NCBI RefSeq assembly: GCF_001949145.1
Contig: NW_019091468.1
Location: forward strand, 77,145 to 94,317
Length of the DNA stretch: 17,173 bases
Source: Acanthaster planci
Lineage: Eukaryota; Echinodermata; Asteroidea; Valvatida; Acanthasteridae
Direction: 5' to 3'
Shown here piece after piece: positions 17,007-17,173 of the stretch; within the stretch, counting starts at the first letter, position 1, and every line of letters starts with the position of its first letter. Below the pieces are notes generated by a model. The model ran no database searches. It had not been told where the DNA came from and saw nothing but the letters and a program-made list of their open reading frames with translations. Both the position numbers and the translations under genes were made by a program.

Positions 17007-17173
17007 ATGTAAAGTGGCTGCAACTTGCCACGTGGCTAACTAGAGCGTGCCATGTAGCTTGACATGTGTTGAATATGAGCTTGCAGTGTGTTGAATACAG
17101 TTTCTCCATGTGTTCAACACGCCCTTGCCACATGTTCAACATGAACGCGCTGTGTGTTGAACATGAGCTTGCC
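17007..17173. repeat. 22 bp minisatellite, running off the right edge
   Basis: Successive units of 21-23 bp, with one 12 bp partial unit, start at 17007, 17030, 17052 (partial), 17064, 17085, 17108, 17130 and 17152. Most end in a GCTTGCC-like block. Cores alternate between TGTTGAA(C/T)A and TGTTCAACA, which are reverse complements of each other. The array lies in intron 6 of SF3A1, about 55 bp after the exon 6 donor. The window ends exactly at a unit boundary, so its full length is unknown. Confidence 0.75.

Noticed and set aside
17007-17173. CRISPR-like array
   Set aside because: The units are contiguous without unique spacers, diverge from each other, and lie in an animal gene's intron.
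1-17173. tRNA or other structured RNA genes
   Set aside because: No cloverleaf or B-box pattern (GGTTCGAnTCC) was found by eye on either strand. A covariance-model scan could overturn this.

Overview
This is a piece of an intron-rich animal genome. Every gene is split by GT-AG introns, the proteins are animal families, and the gaps are full of short inverted-repeat (MITE-like) elements. The type of repeats and the tandem secreted SOUL genes fit a marine invertebrate, probably a deuterostome such as an echinoderm or lancelet. That placement is inference; no base in the window fixes the species. One base is unresolved (n at 1080).

Layout. (1) 204-1419, plus strand: the last two exons of a PLAC8-family cysteine-rich gene whose first exon lies off the left edge. 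A 250 bp hAT-like MITE sits directly on its stop codon, and a diverged relative lies at 3025-3270. (2) 3802-5910 and 7260-9526, minus strand: two tandem paralogs of a secreted SOUL/heme-binding-protein gene. Each has four coding exons of exactly 132, 130, 181 and 169 bp and encodes 203 residues; by hand count the two proteins are about 76% identical. Each also appears to have a 5'UTR intron ending 5 nt before the ATG, and a shared upstream block with a nuclear-receptor-like motif. (3) 11928 to the right edge, plus strand: the first six coding exons of SF3A1, the U2 snRNP splicing factor 3A subunit 1, covering both SURP domains and the start of the charged region. The rest of the gene is outside the window.

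The PLAC8 gene and SOUL gene A converge; SOUL gene B and SF3A1 diverge across about 2 kb. I see no functional link between the three families. The two SOUL copies are the only set likely to work in one process, as secreted proteins under similar control. The non-coding part holds at least five inverted-repeat elements: two hAT-like, one TAA-flanked foldback, one GGGTCA-rich, and one beginning GGGCCC. A 22 bp minisatellite runs off the right edge. I found no tRNA, rRNA, CRISPR array, virus or transposase gene.
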